Part shown: positions 14,801 through 36,270 of the stretch, piece by piece | Position numbering within the stretch: position 1 is the stretch's first letter | How the letters are laid out: each line of letters starts with the position of its first letter | Assembly: GCA_963082975.1 (NCBI GenBank) | Contig: OY720350.1 | Coordinates: 1,387,001-1,451,000, forward strand | Direction: 5' to 3' | Source of the DNA: Labia minor | Taxonomy: Eukaryota; Arthropoda; Insecta; Dermaptera; Spongiphoridae | DNA length: 64,000 bases | Translations under genes and position numbers: made by a program | The notes under the pieces: generated by a model | The model's database searches: none | What the model was told of the DNA's origin: nothing | Seen by the model: the letters and a program-made list of their open reading frames with translations, nothing else

Positions 14801-15351
14801 TCCATCTTTTCTTACTTGTTTATATAATTGTTTCTCTTTTTCAGATTGAATAGTCACCTTAAATTAAACATAATCAATCAATCTATCTATCTATTTATAT
14901 ATATATTCATATATAAAATAAATTTTTTTAATTTAATTTTTAAATAAACACTTTTGGTAAAATTTTTAATTTTATTGATTAAAAATCATTCTTATTAACT
15001 TTTATCTTTTTCAAGTTTAATTTTAGCCTGTAGTTTTGTTATAAAGGTATTTTCATTAATCTTAACCAAGTTTTAAAATTAATATTTTAACATAATATTA
15101 TTTAAATTTAAATTTTTGTTTTAGTATGAGCTACAAATACATAAATTTGTAAAATACCTGAACACAATAATTGTTCCCTTTGCGAATGTCATTTGTGCTT
15201 GATGGTCCAGCAATCATCATTGCTGGTTCTAATTTACTTAAAGCTGCTGTACAAATTTCGTGGCGATAAGCAAGAATATTTTGAATGAGATCAAAACGAT
15301 CAAAACCAAGTAAATCAAACATCTTAAAAAAATTAGAAATATTATATTAAT

Positions 15352-15389
<38 letters not shown>

Positions 15390-17251
15390 TAAATAAATAT
15401 AATAAATAGTTTTAATATTTTAGTGAAATATTTACTTCATTCTGTAGTTCATCTGTTGATCGTGTAGAATTTAACATTGAAACTATACCTTCTTCTAATT
15501 CTTTTATATTATTATTACCAAATGATTCTTTTAATTTTTTTTCAAGCCAACTTCGATGAATCTGAAAAGCGATAATTATATAAAATAAGAAAATAATTTA
15601 AATATTAATATTATATGAAATATCAATATGATCATAAATACAATTTATTCAAGAGATATAATACTTACAGAAGACTTTTTGTTATTATTCTTCTTATTTT
15701 CATTCCCATTATTTATAGGTGGTGGTAAATTTTCTAATTTCATTGAAAAATTTGTTAAAACATTTACACCTAATGGTTTACTTAAATCTTCTAATTTATT
15801 CAAATCATTTGATAATAATATTAATTCATCATTTGTAGGTAATTGTATTAATTTAAATGGAATTTTTTTAACAAATGCTGGCGGCTCATGTTTGCCAGGA
15901 GGTGCTTTTAAACGTTCTATTGCATCTGGACCAACAATTTCTGATAATGTTTTAATACACTCATGAATGGTGTACATTTGTTTTAATGTAATTGAACCAA
16001 AACGTGTTTTAAGCTCTTTTTGATGCATTTGTAATACAATTGGTTCATTAAAAAAAAGAAAAAGTATATAAATCGCAGCGTCATCAGTCACAGCCTGTCT
16101 CAGATCCCCACCTAAAAAAAGGATGATAATAATATGCTTAATAGATAGAATAAATTATTATATATTACATGCATAAAAATATTAAAATAAAAAAAAAATT
16201 AATAAGATAAAAGAAAAATATAGAAATTAAAATTACCCAATATTTCCAGTGTAATATTTCTAATTTTTGATAGTAGTTTAGATATATCATTATTTTTATC
16301 ATTTTCTTTGATTAATTTCTTTTTGATATCATTCCATGTTAAATTTCTAAAAAAAGCATATTAAAATGAATTAAAATAAAGAGGTGAGGGAATAAAATAT
16401 AAATTTTATTAACGTAAATAACGGGTTTTTTTTTAACTGTGAGCACGTGTAGGTCTGTACAAGATACAATATAGACTACCATGTGAGTATTCCTTCCAAA
16501 AGTTTTCCAATAGGTCTTCTTACAAGATTCAATATTAATTATTTCCAATATAATTGTTACCCCTTAGGATTGCAATTATTTGTGCAATATGGTCAAAATT
16601 TATGATATGGAATATTGTCATTTTATTCCTTTTTTTGACAAAAGATTTTTAAAAAATTACAATTTTTATTCTAATATGTATATCTTAAATTTGTTTATTA
16701 ACAGTAAAAATCAGTGCTATAGTCAAGTCTTATATTTTTATATTTAATAAGAGTATTATATATAAAATAGAAACATTTTATTAATAAGATAACATTTTAA
16801 TATTACTTCAATTTATTCAATTGGAATTTTATAAAATAATTCTTACAAATAATAACATCCAAAGAATCCACTATGCCATGATTATTTTGACACATTTATA
16901 TATAATTATTCTTTTATTTATTTCAGGGAGATTTATTTATACAAAAAAAAAAATGACAAACACAAAAACAAATTTTAAAATTTTTCGTTATTAATAAAAA
17001 TAAATGTATTAGGTAAGATTTTATATTTTATAAAAAAAAAGATTGGTAATCATTAAAAATTACATTTGTCTAATATTATTTATTGTTAAAAAATATAAAA
17101 TGAAAATTACTTACGTTTTTAATTCATTTATTTTCCATTTTTTATACTCTTCGTAATTATTGAAATGAGGACCTTTTAATTTTTTTGGACCACCTAAATT
17201 TGAGAATGCTCTTAGAGCTCTTGAAAAACGTGGAAATTGATATGTTTCCAT
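2880..17251 (-). CDS. ASCC3: ASCC3 homologue, double-cassette Ski2-like RNA/DNA helicase, 32 exons
   Basis: Exons, 5' to 3': 17115-17251, 16237-16346, 15669-16111, 15436-15561, 15158-15322, 14582-14857, 13910-14059, 13640-13840, 13261-13500, 13013-13176, 12775-12925, 12431-12691, 11980-12131, 11373-11796, 10467-10646, 9542-9625, 9259-9480, 8943-9185, 8426-8572, 8212-8340, 7602-7730, 7241-7516, 6859-7098, 6569-6770, 6104-6249, 5526-5881, 5233-5454, 4987-5107, 4636-4908, 4390-4566, 4033-4261, 2880-2965. These sum to 6,462 nt (2,153 aa), and every junction is GT..AG and in phase. Cassette 1 has Walker A APTGAGKT (about residue 505), DEVH (614-617), SAT and [12 protein letters not shown]. Cassette 2 has GAPTGSGKT (about 1355), DEIH (1456-1459), STA and [12 protein letters not shown]. 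Each cassette is followed by a Sec63-like region. The family is a 3'-5' helicase of the ASC-1 complex, acting in alkylation repair and collided-ribosome disassembly. Both cassettes look catalytically intact. The start [18 protein letters not shown] aligns with the family N-terminus. Confidence 0.97.
2966..4032 (-). other. Last intron of ASCC3, carrying a pogo/Tigger-like element
   Basis: This 1,067-bp intron is long compared with its neighbours, mostly under 150 bp. The extra length is explained by the transposon at 3330-3876. The rest is AT-rich. Confidence 0.85.
3330..3876 (+). mobile_element. Non-autonomous pogo/Tigger-like DNA transposon
   Basis: Terminal inverted repeats begin CAGTGTTTCCTCG at the left and, read inward from the right, CAGTTATCCCTCGTTTTTCG. 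A TA dinucleotide lies on each side (3328-3329 and 3877-3878), as expected for Tc1/mariner/pogo insertion. Between the ends there is a degenerate plus-strand coding remnant (about 3450-3665). It reads like a Tigger transposase segment, with ...[19 protein letters not shown] followed by an acidic stretch, and it is frameshifted. The element is 547 bp, far too short to encode a working transposase. It sits in the antisense direction to ASCC3. Confidence 0.8.
9626..10466 (-). other. ASCC3 intron 15, expanded by an inverted-repeat element
   Basis: The intron between exons 9542-9625 and 10467-10646 is 841 bp. Nearly all of it is the element at 9727-10362 plus a poly-A/T run at about 10396-10419. 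Confidence 0.85.
9727..10362. mobile_element. Foldback MITE with roughly 230-bp inverted arms
   Basis: The left arm starts CCATGTGGGGAGATAAG. The right arm, read on the other strand, starts CCATGGGGAGATAAG. The arms stay similar inward for about 230 bp (landmarks: GGTTAGCGTTTGAAAT, GACCCGAGGGTTGACCCAAC), with scattered differences. The central part, about 9960-10125, is not paired. TA flanks both ends, consistent with a 2-bp target duplication. No coding capacity is seen. A degenerate relative is at 35227-35682. Confidence 0.8.
10647..11372 (-). other. ASCC3 intron 14, nothing recognised
   Basis: This is a 726-bp intron. A poly-A stretch lies at about 10650-10664 and a slightly less AT-rich patch at about 10860-10940. 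I see no repeat structure or coding signature. Confidence 0.5.
16347..17114 (-). other. First intron of ASCC3, nothing recognised
   Basis: This 768-bp AT-rich intron separates the ATG exon from exon 2. First introns often carry regulatory sites, but none can be singled out here. Confidence 0.5.
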
Positions 17252-17902
17252 AGTTAGAAATAAAACAAAGTAATATTAAATCGAAAAATAAACTTATTAT
17301 TTAATATTGTTTTTACTTATATAGTATATAATAAATATTTCGAACTATGATGTAATAAGAATATATATTATTTTTGTTTCTTGTTTAATTGTTTATAATA
17401 GTATAATAAATTCAATGGAATAGTATTTAATTCAAAAATTTAAAATTACAAATAAATTAAAACAAAAAAATTATAGACAGTATTATTATTTAATTGCCAC
17501 GAGAAAGAGAATGAAAAACTGTCATATAAAGTGTGTGTTCATGTGTGTTGTATGACATGTGGGATGATGTTTTTAATAGAAAATATCAATTAAAGGGCAC
17601 CAACAATAAAAAAATTAACTCACTTAACCTAATAATAATATTTAATAATATACAATCTCATAAAAAATATATATTTAAATATAATAAAATTCTTAGCAAA
17701 GTGTAAATCTTTTTATCTCAATAAATTATAAATTTTTATAAATATATGGATTAAATTGAATGAAATCATGATTCGTCTGTTGAATTGTGTGCTCTTTGCT
17801 CTTATAGCTGTCTTATAGTTATTATGTCTTATAGTTAGATAGAAATAAATAAATATCCTGAATAAATGCTTCATGTCCAACAGTTGGTAACATTAATAGA
17901 AT
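17252..17902. promoter_or_regulatory. ASCC3 5' flank
   Basis: This sequence lies immediately upstream of the ASCC3 start codon and must contain its 5'UTR and promoter unless there is a distant noncoding exon. It is AT-rich throughout, with no distinct motif. It ends at the hAT-like MITE. Confidence 0.35.
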
Positions 17903-17910
17903 GTTTAAGC

Positions 17911-18513
17911 CAGTGGTCGGCAACCTTTTTCGGATGGCGGGCCATTTTCAAAATAATTTTTTTTATGCGGGCCGCACATTCAAATATAACTGACATAGTG
18001 CTTTTATATCATATACAAGTATAAATATTATTAAAAGATTATAGAAAAAAGTACTTTTTATTGACAAAATTTATCAATTCTTAAATAAAAACATACGATT
18101 CCAATTACATACTTATAAATATAATAAAATAATATAATAATGAAATAAATATTATAATAAAAGAACAAGAATGTTAGAAAACAAAAATAATACAGTTTCT
18201 AACAGGAAAAAGGAAAATACAATTTCAATTACAAAAATACATTATTATGTGAATATAAAATATATTTCATTTTATTCATTCATTAAGGTTCAATGCGATG
18301 TTTGTTCTTGAATATTGTTGGATAATTCATTTACGTCCGGTTGTGTTTGGGATACTGAGATCCTCAACAAGTTTTGTAAATTTGTACTTCTGTTCGTCTA
18401 CATTATTGCCACCGGCCACATTTCGGCACGTTCTGTTGATTTTTTCAAAATTATATTAATGCTTTGGGGGGCCGCACAAAAAGGCGAAAAGGGCCGCAGG
18501 TTGCCGACCCCTG
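17911..18513. mobile_element. hAT-type MITE with perfect 8-bp target duplication
   Basis: The element begins CAGTGGTCGGCAACC and ends with the inverted form (GGTTGCCGACCCCTG). This is the TIR style common in non-autonomous hAT elements. GCGGGCCGCA and GGGCCGCA motifs sit just inside. The 8-bp sequence GTTTAAGC lies on both sides (17903-17910 and 18514-18521), giving precise ends and a length of 603 bp. The interior is AT-rich and noncoding. Confidence 0.93.
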
Positions 18514-18939
18514 GTTTAAGCTAAAAGATGCGCCGTGGGGGATTTTTGAAAAATTTCAATTATTCAAATTTAAATAATAAATGTAATTTCTATTTATTCA
18601 ATATTGATCAGAATAAAACTATTTTTGTCTGATTGCGAGTCCAAGTGTGATTTCATTACATTGTTTTTATTTTAATTTTTGTATTAACTTATATCAATTT
18701 CCAATTTTTTTTATTTCTTTACTTTAATTTTTAATTTAATCACTATTATATTATATGATAAATTGAAAATTATAATGTTCAATGATAATATTCATTTTTT
18801 AATTTATTATAGTTTAAAATTTAGATGAAAAAAGTAAAGCAATCAAAAGAAAATCGACAAACAGTTACGTGACACCAGACTGCACCAGACTCAGCGAATT
18901 CTCGAGCAAGGTCTGCTGCAGTTTCACGGCAATAATTTT

Positions 18940-19230
18940 GTTTATTAATTCTATATATATATAAAGCAGTTTTATACAATTTTTAATCATGTGAAAAACT
19001 ATTAAACATAACATATATCTTCATTTTTACGGACAGTTTAAGAGGAAAAAAATAACAATGTGGTAAGTCGTGGTATGGTCCTCTTCCGAATGAGCTACAT
19101 TTCTCAAAAGTTGATAGAAAACTACGAATTTTGAATAATACCCGTGTACTAAATTTCATTATTATAGCTCAAACCGTTTTTGCGTAATCTTGTCTACATA
19201 CACCCCCCCCCCCCCCCACAAACATATACA
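18940..19230 (+). repeat. Dispersed repeat family 2, copy a
   Basis: Shared landmarks with the other copies are TATAAAGCAGTTTTATACAA, GATAGAAAACTACGAATTTT and GTTTTTGCGTAATCTTGTCT, followed by a C-rich/AC tail. Related copies are at about 45174-45605, 51780-52090 and 55857-56250. The 3' half resembles the tails of some arthropod SINE/LINE elements, but no coding part is present. Confidence 0.75.
19199..19217 (+). repeat. Poly-C tract
   Basis: A long C run forms the tail of family 2 copy a. Similar runs occur at 41586-41605 and 52914-52931. It is prone to length error in assembly. Confidence 0.9.
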
Positions 19231-19886
19231 TAAATCTGGCAAGATAGAAAAAAAAAATGGTCGGGAATTTTGCAAACAGATCTCGTTAATCTATATATAA
19301 TAAAATGAAATTATTTGAAATTATTTTTTTTATAGTTGAGATGGATTTAAAAATTGATAAAGATGTAATGTATGATTTCTGATTCATAAATGCTGTAAAA
19401 TTTTAAATAATAACATTTTCTTTTTATTTGAAAAAAAATAAAAAATCTATTATAAAGGTGTTGTGTAGAATAGGATTAAAAAATTAATTAAAAACAATTA
19501 TCAATCACATAAAAGTTAGACATCACAATATAATTTTATTTTAATATTTTTTTATTTTTAATTACACACAATAGAAAAAAATGTTTGGCTTTTGTAATAT
19601 TATTTTTATTTATGTTTCACACAAAAAAATATTAGATAACTCTTTGTTCATAATTAATATAATACATTATTTACAAAAAGGAAGTCTAAATAAAATTAAT
19701 ATATATATATATTCTATTATAGGAAGAAAATTGGAGTAATTTTTTAAATATATATATTATATATTATAATCTTTGTTTACTTTTTATTTCTGTTTTGGTC
19801 CACAACATTGTTTAATAATAAATAATAGACAACTTTATTTATATTTAAGTTTTTTTCAATAATTATCTTTTTAATTTTTTTTTTTG

Positions 19887-19926
<40 letters not shown>

Positions 19927-19965
19927 CTTGTATTTGATTAAAATCTAAATGTGTTTATTTAATTT

Positions 19966-20011
19966 ATATATATATATATATATATATAAATTAAATATTA
20001 TTGTTTATTTA

Positions 20012-20057
<46 letters not shown>
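19966..20057. repeat. (TA)n microsatellite block
   Basis: Two long TA arrays are separated by a short AT-rich spacer that is itself duplicated (both arrays follow the phrase TTTATTTAATTTATATA). A further (TA)n run lies at about 19898-19921. Confidence 0.95.
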
Positions 20058-20059
<2 letters not shown>

Positions 20060-20205
20060 CGTCTCCGATTTTTTTTTTATTTATAATTAATTTAATTTCA
20101 ATTTGAAAAAATCTATCTTGTTAATAATTTGATAATATTTATTATATATTTATTTAATTAATATATTAATAACAATTAAGAAAGAAAATAGGTTACAATG
20201 TTCTT

Positions 20206-20317
20206 AGGGCATCAACATGAACAACTAAAAAAAAAATAATTAATTTCATTGATTTTAATTTAATCATCATCAGCAAAATAATTCAGGATCGTTGATGATG
20301 ATTTCATTCGATGCCCT
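20206..20317. repeat. Imperfect hairpin of about 112 nt
   Basis: AGGGCATC at 20206-20213 pairs with GATGCCCT at 20310-20317. Pairing continues inward with bulges (ATGAA with TTCAT, then TCATCATCA with TGATGATGA). It is either a small foldback repeat or, less likely, an miRNA-like precursor. Confidence 0.5.
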
Positions 20318-23158
20318 TTTATATAATTAATATAATTTAAAAGATTCAAGATTAGCTCTCTCTCTCTCTAATAATAAATATAATTTGCCCTTTGAAATAA
20401 TAAAATCAAAAATATAGATATGTAATAATAAAAATAAACAAACACATTTACACTTTTATTTTCTCACTTTATCTTCCAAACATATGTAATATGAACAAAT
20501 TTAATTGTTCTTCTTTTATCATAAACTCAAGTTTATTAAATCAGACAATTTATTATTATTCATTATTAAAGATAAAGTGGGAAAGAGAGAGAGAGAGAGA
20601 CAAATGAATAGAAAACAAAGAAAAACAAGAGAGCAAATTTAATTTAAAAAATAATCGATAATCTTGAATATTGAATTTTGTTATTATAGATATTATTATT
20701 TACCAAATTTAGGGACTTCATAATACATAGATTTTGATTTACAAAAGTCTTAATATTTTTGATATTCTCATTTCAACCAATTAATAATTTAGAAATGTCA
20801 TATGTATATAAATTCAAATTAGAAATATTGTATTAACATACATAAAAGAAATGAAACACAATATAAAGTAAAAAGAGGCACAAAGAGAGAGAGAGAGTCA
20901 AGTATATAAAATAGAAATGAAAAAAAAATCACCGATTTATTTGTTAAGAATTTCTTTTAAATGATATTTATCTTTTTTTTTAAATTATATATTACATCCC
21001 TTCCCCTCTCCTAACTTATTCCAATCCAATGTCTCTCATTAACATAATAATAACTATTTACAATTACTCACAAATTACTATGAGAGAAAAAGGAATATTC
21101 CGTCCATTTAAAATTAAATAATTGAAGTTTTGTTGTTTAAATAAAATTACTACATATTTAATTGAAATTTATATATATAAATATGAGAAATACTTTTCTC
21201 ACTGGTTTTATGTAATCATTTATTATATAAAACAAAAGAAAATGTCTTTTTTCTTATTTAATTTATTTTTAATATTAATATACTTATAGTATAGTCACAG
21301 CGACTTCAAATCAACAAATACATAATATATTTGAGTATTTTGATATTTTTTTTTATGATTAATTATATTATATAATTGGTAATGAATATAATTGGTGTAA
21401 TAATGTCTGTTTTAAGATTTTTGTTTTAATTTTTCCTCTCAGTCTATTTGTAAAAATATACAATAGTAGCAATATGGAAGATTATATATATATATATATA
21501 TATTTATTGTATATATAAATTACTTAATTAACGAATTAATTAAATGTTAATCTCTTTCCATTGATTGAATTATTGAGCATAGCATAAGCTTTGTAATTTT
21601 TCTTTCGTATAAGTTTTACTTAAATAAAGCAAAATAAACAGAAAATGGACAGATGCAGGTGTGTTTTAATAACAAATTGAATGATTATAATAACCAATAA
21701 TAATAAATAAAAAAATAATTATTAATGAATTACTAAATGTTATTTGCAAAGAAATAGGACTTTATTATTATTATTATTATTATTATTAAATAAATGACTT
21801 CTATTTATAGAATTTATAGATTATAGTAATTCATGATGTTTCTATGATATCTAGAGCAAAATATTTTCATTTTATTAAAAAATTATAAATAATAATAATG
21901 GAATACAGATTCAAAAAATTAATTTAAAGAATTTTAAAAAATTTGTCTGGAAAATATATAGTTAAAGACATACACAGATAGACTATTATTAACTATTTGA
22001 ATAGATTATAAATTTTATACACACATTCATTCATTGAAGATTTGTAATTTTATATACATAATATCATTTAGTTTGGAAGAAAAATAAAAGACATTCATGT
22101 TTAAATTTATTACAGATATTCATAATATATATATATAAATTTATTTTTTCTTTCGTTGATCAATTTAATTTAATTTTGTGAAAAATCCATTTATTATTGA
22201 TTAAAATTCGTAAATATTGTTATAATCTATTTCCTCTTCCAAAAAAAAATTTGAGGTATTTATATACCTCACCTTTTTTCCTAACAGCAAAGGTAGAAGT
22301 TTTATTTTTATTTCAATATTAAAAAAATTATTTAAATTTAAATATATATAATATTAGAGATGTCTATAATAATTGTTTTTTATTTTTATTATATTTTAAC
22401 TTTTATAAATGAAAATTATATTAAATCTCTATCGTTCAATTATCTATTTTAGATATAAATGAATAAAATCTTCATTAGGAAATCACTAATAGCCAATGGA
22501 ATAATTTGAATTTCAATTCAACTATTCATTTATTTGATTGGCTATTTATTTACCACTTTTTTAAATTAACAATAAAAAAAAAAAAAAAAAACTATGGAAA
22601 ATTAATTCTATAAACGACAAATAATTTTAATGGTTATTGCTTATTAATTTTATTATTGGTTTATATATATATATTGACATTTTCATTAAATCTACATAAC
22701 CATTAATGAAAATTTTTATATATATTTTCTTTATAAATGTATAGATTTAAATAAAAAGAAAAAAAAAAGAAAAAAAAAAGAAAAATGGTTAGATCTATAT
22801 CAATTATCTAATTTTAAAAGCAAGTTTAATGTTAATTTGTTTTATATTTTTGAAAATTAGATATATGTAGGGCGAATTTGTGACAATAGACCATTTTCCT
22901 TATTGTAAATCTAATAATTAAAAAATGAGGGTCTTATTTCCCACCAGCCAGTAGAACTTATTTATTATTATGAAATAATATTAATTGGACGAGTTTTGTT
23001 TAAGTTCAACAAAAAAAAAGAAAAAAAAAGAGATTAGCGCGAGAATTTTGTTTAATAAAACTCTTTCATATTGTTTTTCCGTGCTGTAAGCTATATTTTT
23101 GGTCTTCAGTGTTAAATAATTAAATTAATAAATAAGTTAAAGCAACGAGTATATGGAT

Positions 23159-23399
23159 GGTCTCCGGGCCTAAAGACCCTAAGCGACAATTTTTGTGATG
23201 TTCATGTTTTGGTTTTATCCGACACTTTATAGCTTTATACTATTGCGCTCATTCCTGTTAACTCAAATTTATTATATTTTTAATAAAAATAAGAAATTCA
23301 AATGTTGGAGGGCCTTTGCTACTGAACATTTTTTGACAAGTTTTTTCTTCCTCATGTAAAGTTTACTATTTGTCACTTAGGGCCTTTTTCCCGGAGATC
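23159..23399. mobile_element. Short TIR element (MITE-like)
   Basis: The left end reads GTCTCCGGGCCTAAAGACCC. The right end, read on the opposite strand, is GATCTCCGGGAAAAAGGCCC. Both continue with CTAAG(C/T)GACAA. The inverted ends are about 35 bp long, and a clean target duplication is not visible. The interior is AT-rich and noncoding. Confidence 0.6.
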
Positions 23400-24382
23400 A
23401 TCGATCTAATTTTGTAGAGGAAGATAACCCAAATGAACAGTATAGGCATAGGCTAGATATAGTGGAGGTAATAAACAGATTAATATAACATGTTGAAAAA
23501 CTCAAATTGTGTCATAAAGTTTACCAAATATAAAATTTTTAAATTTCTAAAATATTATATATAAATGAAACCAGAAAGAAAATTTAGAGCCAAGTTAGAG
23601 CAAGAAAATGTTTTTTTTAAATTGTTTCTATATCAGACATTGTTATTTTTGTTTTTTTTTTTAATAATTATTTATAATTGATTCTTTTTAGTGATATAAA
23701 TATAGAGTAAATGAATAAGTTTGAATAAGATTTATATTATTAATTAATTCGGAAAATTGAATTAATAAATAAATGTCAAGTTTGTTTTATATATATACAT
23801 ATATATATATATATATCGCTCGATTCTATTTAATTCCACACAGATATATTTAATGTAAATTTATTTATTCGAAATAAACAAAATTAAAATAATATATATA
23901 ATATTCTTTTTCTTTTTTTAAAAGTGTTTTGTTTTATTAATAAATATATATTTAAAATATAAAATCTCTTCTTATTCAAATTTAAAATATATTTGAAATT
24001 TATTAGACATTATTATATTATATTTTTATAATTATATATAAATTATATATATATATATATTTAAAAATTCAAAATAATTTTATCATTATTTTTATTTTAA
24101 ATTAGAAACGTATTAATTTAATTTTTTAAATATTATTAGTTATAATTTATCCTTGTTACATTATAAATAATCATTTATTTATTTATTATATTTATTTTTG
24201 AATAGAATAAGTAAATTTAAAAGTGATTTTTCACAAATAATATAAAATTATCAAATATCAAGTTTCTTTTCATTTCAAATGGAATGATGATAAAAATTAT
24301 ATTTTATTTTTTCTTTTATTTATTGAAATTAAATTTTGAAAGTAAAAAATTTGGATGTCTTATAAATGGGAATGTGGAAAAC

Positions 24383-24387
<5 letters not shown>

Positions 24388-24426
<39 letters not shown>
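24388..24426 (+). repeat. (GA)n microsatellite
   Basis: GA repeats with one interruption, about 190 bp beyond the EEIG1 stop codon and so plausibly inside its 3'UTR (as CT on the transcript). Confidence 0.95.
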
Positions 24427-24618
24427 AATTTATGGATTTTGAGGGATTTATTTAAGAGGGAAAGAGGAATAAATACATTTATAAATAAGAGAAAATATTA
24501 TGTAAAGATAAGAAAAAAGTATATATAGAAATTAGGGGACAATTTGTAGAGTATGGACGTTATTGTTATTTAGAAGAGGATTATGTTGATGTTGATGATG
24601 ATGATGATGACGACGCCG

Positions 24619-34086
<9,468 letters not shown>

Positions 34087-34370
34087 TTAGAATGTTAACC
34101 AATCATCTTAAAGGCTATTTACAATCTCAATCCTAACCTTTGCCAAGATCTATGTAACATAATGAATTTAATATAATTGGAGATTCTGAGATTCTGGGCT
34201 AGTTTCCAGATAGGATGGAGTCCTTTTGTGCTGAGACTATTAAATTGGAATGGAATGTGTATGAAGATCTTTAAAAACTCTTATATGGTTTTTAACCGTC
34301 AAAGATGATGTCAGATCTCATATAATCTCATTAGAGACCATTTATATGTCTGTCTTCTGTCTCCATAGAA

Positions 34371-34743
34371 CAAGAATGAGCAACATGCGGCCCAGCAACC
34401 ATAAAATAACATAGTAGTACTCATACAATATCATTTTATGTACTGGTATCCTAAACTTTTTGCCTGCCCACTTGATTACTGATTAAGTTGAATATCTTTT
34501 AGAATAATCGCTATAATAAAGAAACCATTTTTTGGGACATGTATTATGTGAAATATTTAGCTTTTAATCATTTATTAAGTTTTTCAAGTTGAAAAACACA
34601 GGAGTCGGTAGGTAAAAAAAGAAAAAAAGAAAATAACGAAATTTATTAAGTTTTGTTGTTTTTTTTTGTCTGCGGTCCACCCACCAAGAAATGTCACACT
34701 TTTGTTTGGCCCTTTGATAAAAAATAAAGGTTGCTCATCCCTG
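34371..34743. mobile_element. hAT-like MITE
   Basis: Ends are CAAGAATGAGCAAC (left) and, inverted, CAGGGATGAGCAACC (right), with GCGGCCC just inside the left end. The flanking octamers (34363-34370 and 34744-34751) are only partly alike, so the target duplication has decayed or the boundaries are slightly off. It belongs to the same TIR style as 39123-39404. Confidence 0.65.
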
Positions 34744-35226
34744 ATCTAAAATCTAGAGTAGGGATAAGAAATCGTTGGAATTTATATCTTTAGGAGTTTG
34801 GATTAAGTTGGAGAGATTTGATTAATTAATTTAACAAACAATTCAAAAATGAATTTGTTTCTCTAAATGAGACTTATTAGAAAGTACAGATCCATTTTTC
34901 ACAATTGCAAAAACATAAATAATTATTCAATTTTTATGGTTTTTACTGACTCAACGAACAAAAAATGTATATCGAAGAATGAAAGAAATAATACATACAT
35001 GCATACATAGAAAAATACATAGAATAATGGAGATTAGAGAAATTCAAAGACATACTTTACGTTTGTGAAGAGCTACACAGTACACACTATAAAAAAAAAT
35101 CTTACTAACATCAATGACGAAATAACATGAACAAAACTTCGATTTGAGAATGATTTAGGAAGAAGAGGAGGAAGAAAATATTACTGAATGAACGCAGAAT
35201 CTAAAAAATATGTCTGAGAATATAAA

Positions 35227-35682
35227 CATGGAGGAAAAAGGTATTGAGCCAACATCACAAAATTTCTATGTTAATTTTAAAAGATTTAGCCCGGCTGGCA
35301 TATTTCCTTAGAAAGATCATTTGAAGTGAAAGTTAGACTTTAGAGAGAGCATGTATTGGGAAATTTCGTTTTATTTGCCTGTTAATGTTATTAAAAAAAA
35401 TTATTTCAAAAATAATTATTTATTATTATGAATTTCGTTGATTTGTTTTTTTATCTAAATAAAACTTTGGAATTAATTTAATTAATATGTGAATAAAAAT
35501 TGAAGAAATTAATTTTTAATACTAATTTAAAGTTAAATGTGATTGACAGTTTTATATTTTGTATGACGTTAAAAGGCAAGAGAGTAAAACACATCGTTTG
35601 TTAATGCGTGAATAAAATTGGATGGATGGACGGTTGCCTAGATGCAAGGCGAGATTGGCTCAATATCTTTTGTTTCCATGGT
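35227..35682. mobile_element. Degenerate relative of the foldback MITE at 9727-10362
   Basis: The left end is CATGGAGGAAAAAGGTATTG. The right end, read inverted, is CCATGGAAACAAAAGATATT followed by GAGCCAATC. The interior shares the AAATTAATTTTTAATAC and TGACAGTTTTATATTTTGTA stretches with the 9.7-kb copy. The arms no longer pair over long distances. Confidence 0.55.
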
Positions 35683-36270
35683 AGGTATACGTATACGTGG
35701 ACAGGTCAATAAGTTCGTGACTTTTTGAATGAAACAGATTTTTGGATTAAAAAATTATTTTTTATTTTTATTTTTCCTTCCAAAAATAACAACATAGTAA
35801 AATCAAAGATGCTATGTACGATGACACTTCTTGAATGGTGACGGTCCAAAATCGTGACACTTCCATGGGATTGATTCACGATCCCGTGATACCATTGTGA
35901 TTCGATTTGTGCAAGCACATCTTAAAGACCCCGAAGGATCATTGGCCAGAGATCCTTTTAGGTACGTTTCTCTGAATACTGACCAGGCCCTTGTCAGCGA
36001 TACAGGGTATGACGGTATTCCGTACCGGAAGAGAAATGAGACAGTACACATCTCCATTTGAAAGTTTGAATTAAGCTTTCAAGTGCTACTTCTTATCTAA
36101 ATCGCTGTCATTTCTGCTTTCATAGTCGGGATGGGATCTTCCTCGGAATTATTGTTTGGATCGTTTAAGTGGAAGGACTCTTTCATCAAAATCCTCTCGA
36201 ATAGTGCCAGACGGAGGGCAGCATAACTAGCAAGAGAATTTTTCTCTTTCTTCGTTAGTGAGATTAATTA
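35683..36270. other. Less AT-rich patch, unrecognised
   Basis: About 35800-36270 is visibly richer in G and C than its surroundings and opens with a mariner-end-like phrase (GGTCAATAAGTTCGTGAC, 35704-35721). Short minus-strand open frames exist (for example 35812-36057), but they match no family I know. It may be a degraded transposon. Confidence 0.3.

Larger units (their letters stand above)
18522..24618. other. Intergenic spacer / probable EEIG1 3'UTR region
   Basis: About 6 kb of very AT-rich DNA contains many (TA)n and (GA)n tracts and homopolymers, and no coding signature. It includes a copy of dispersed repeat family 2 (18940-19230), a hairpin at 20206-20317 and a small TIR element at 23159-23399. 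The 3'UTR of the EEIG1 homologue must begin at its stop near 24619 and run leftwards, but no polyadenylation site can be chosen. Confidence 0.6.

Noticed and set aside
15628-15966. Plus-strand 112-codon open frame
   Set aside because: It is antisense to ASCC3 exon 15669-16111.
18315-18524. 69-codon open frame inside the hAT MITE
   Set aside because: It contains no hAT transposase motif, runs over the MITE terminus and is most likely chance.
22250-22267. Short palindrome GAGGTATTTATATACCTC as a regulatory operator or terminator
   Set aside because: Short AT-rich palindromes are frequent by chance in this composition, and there is no gene context.
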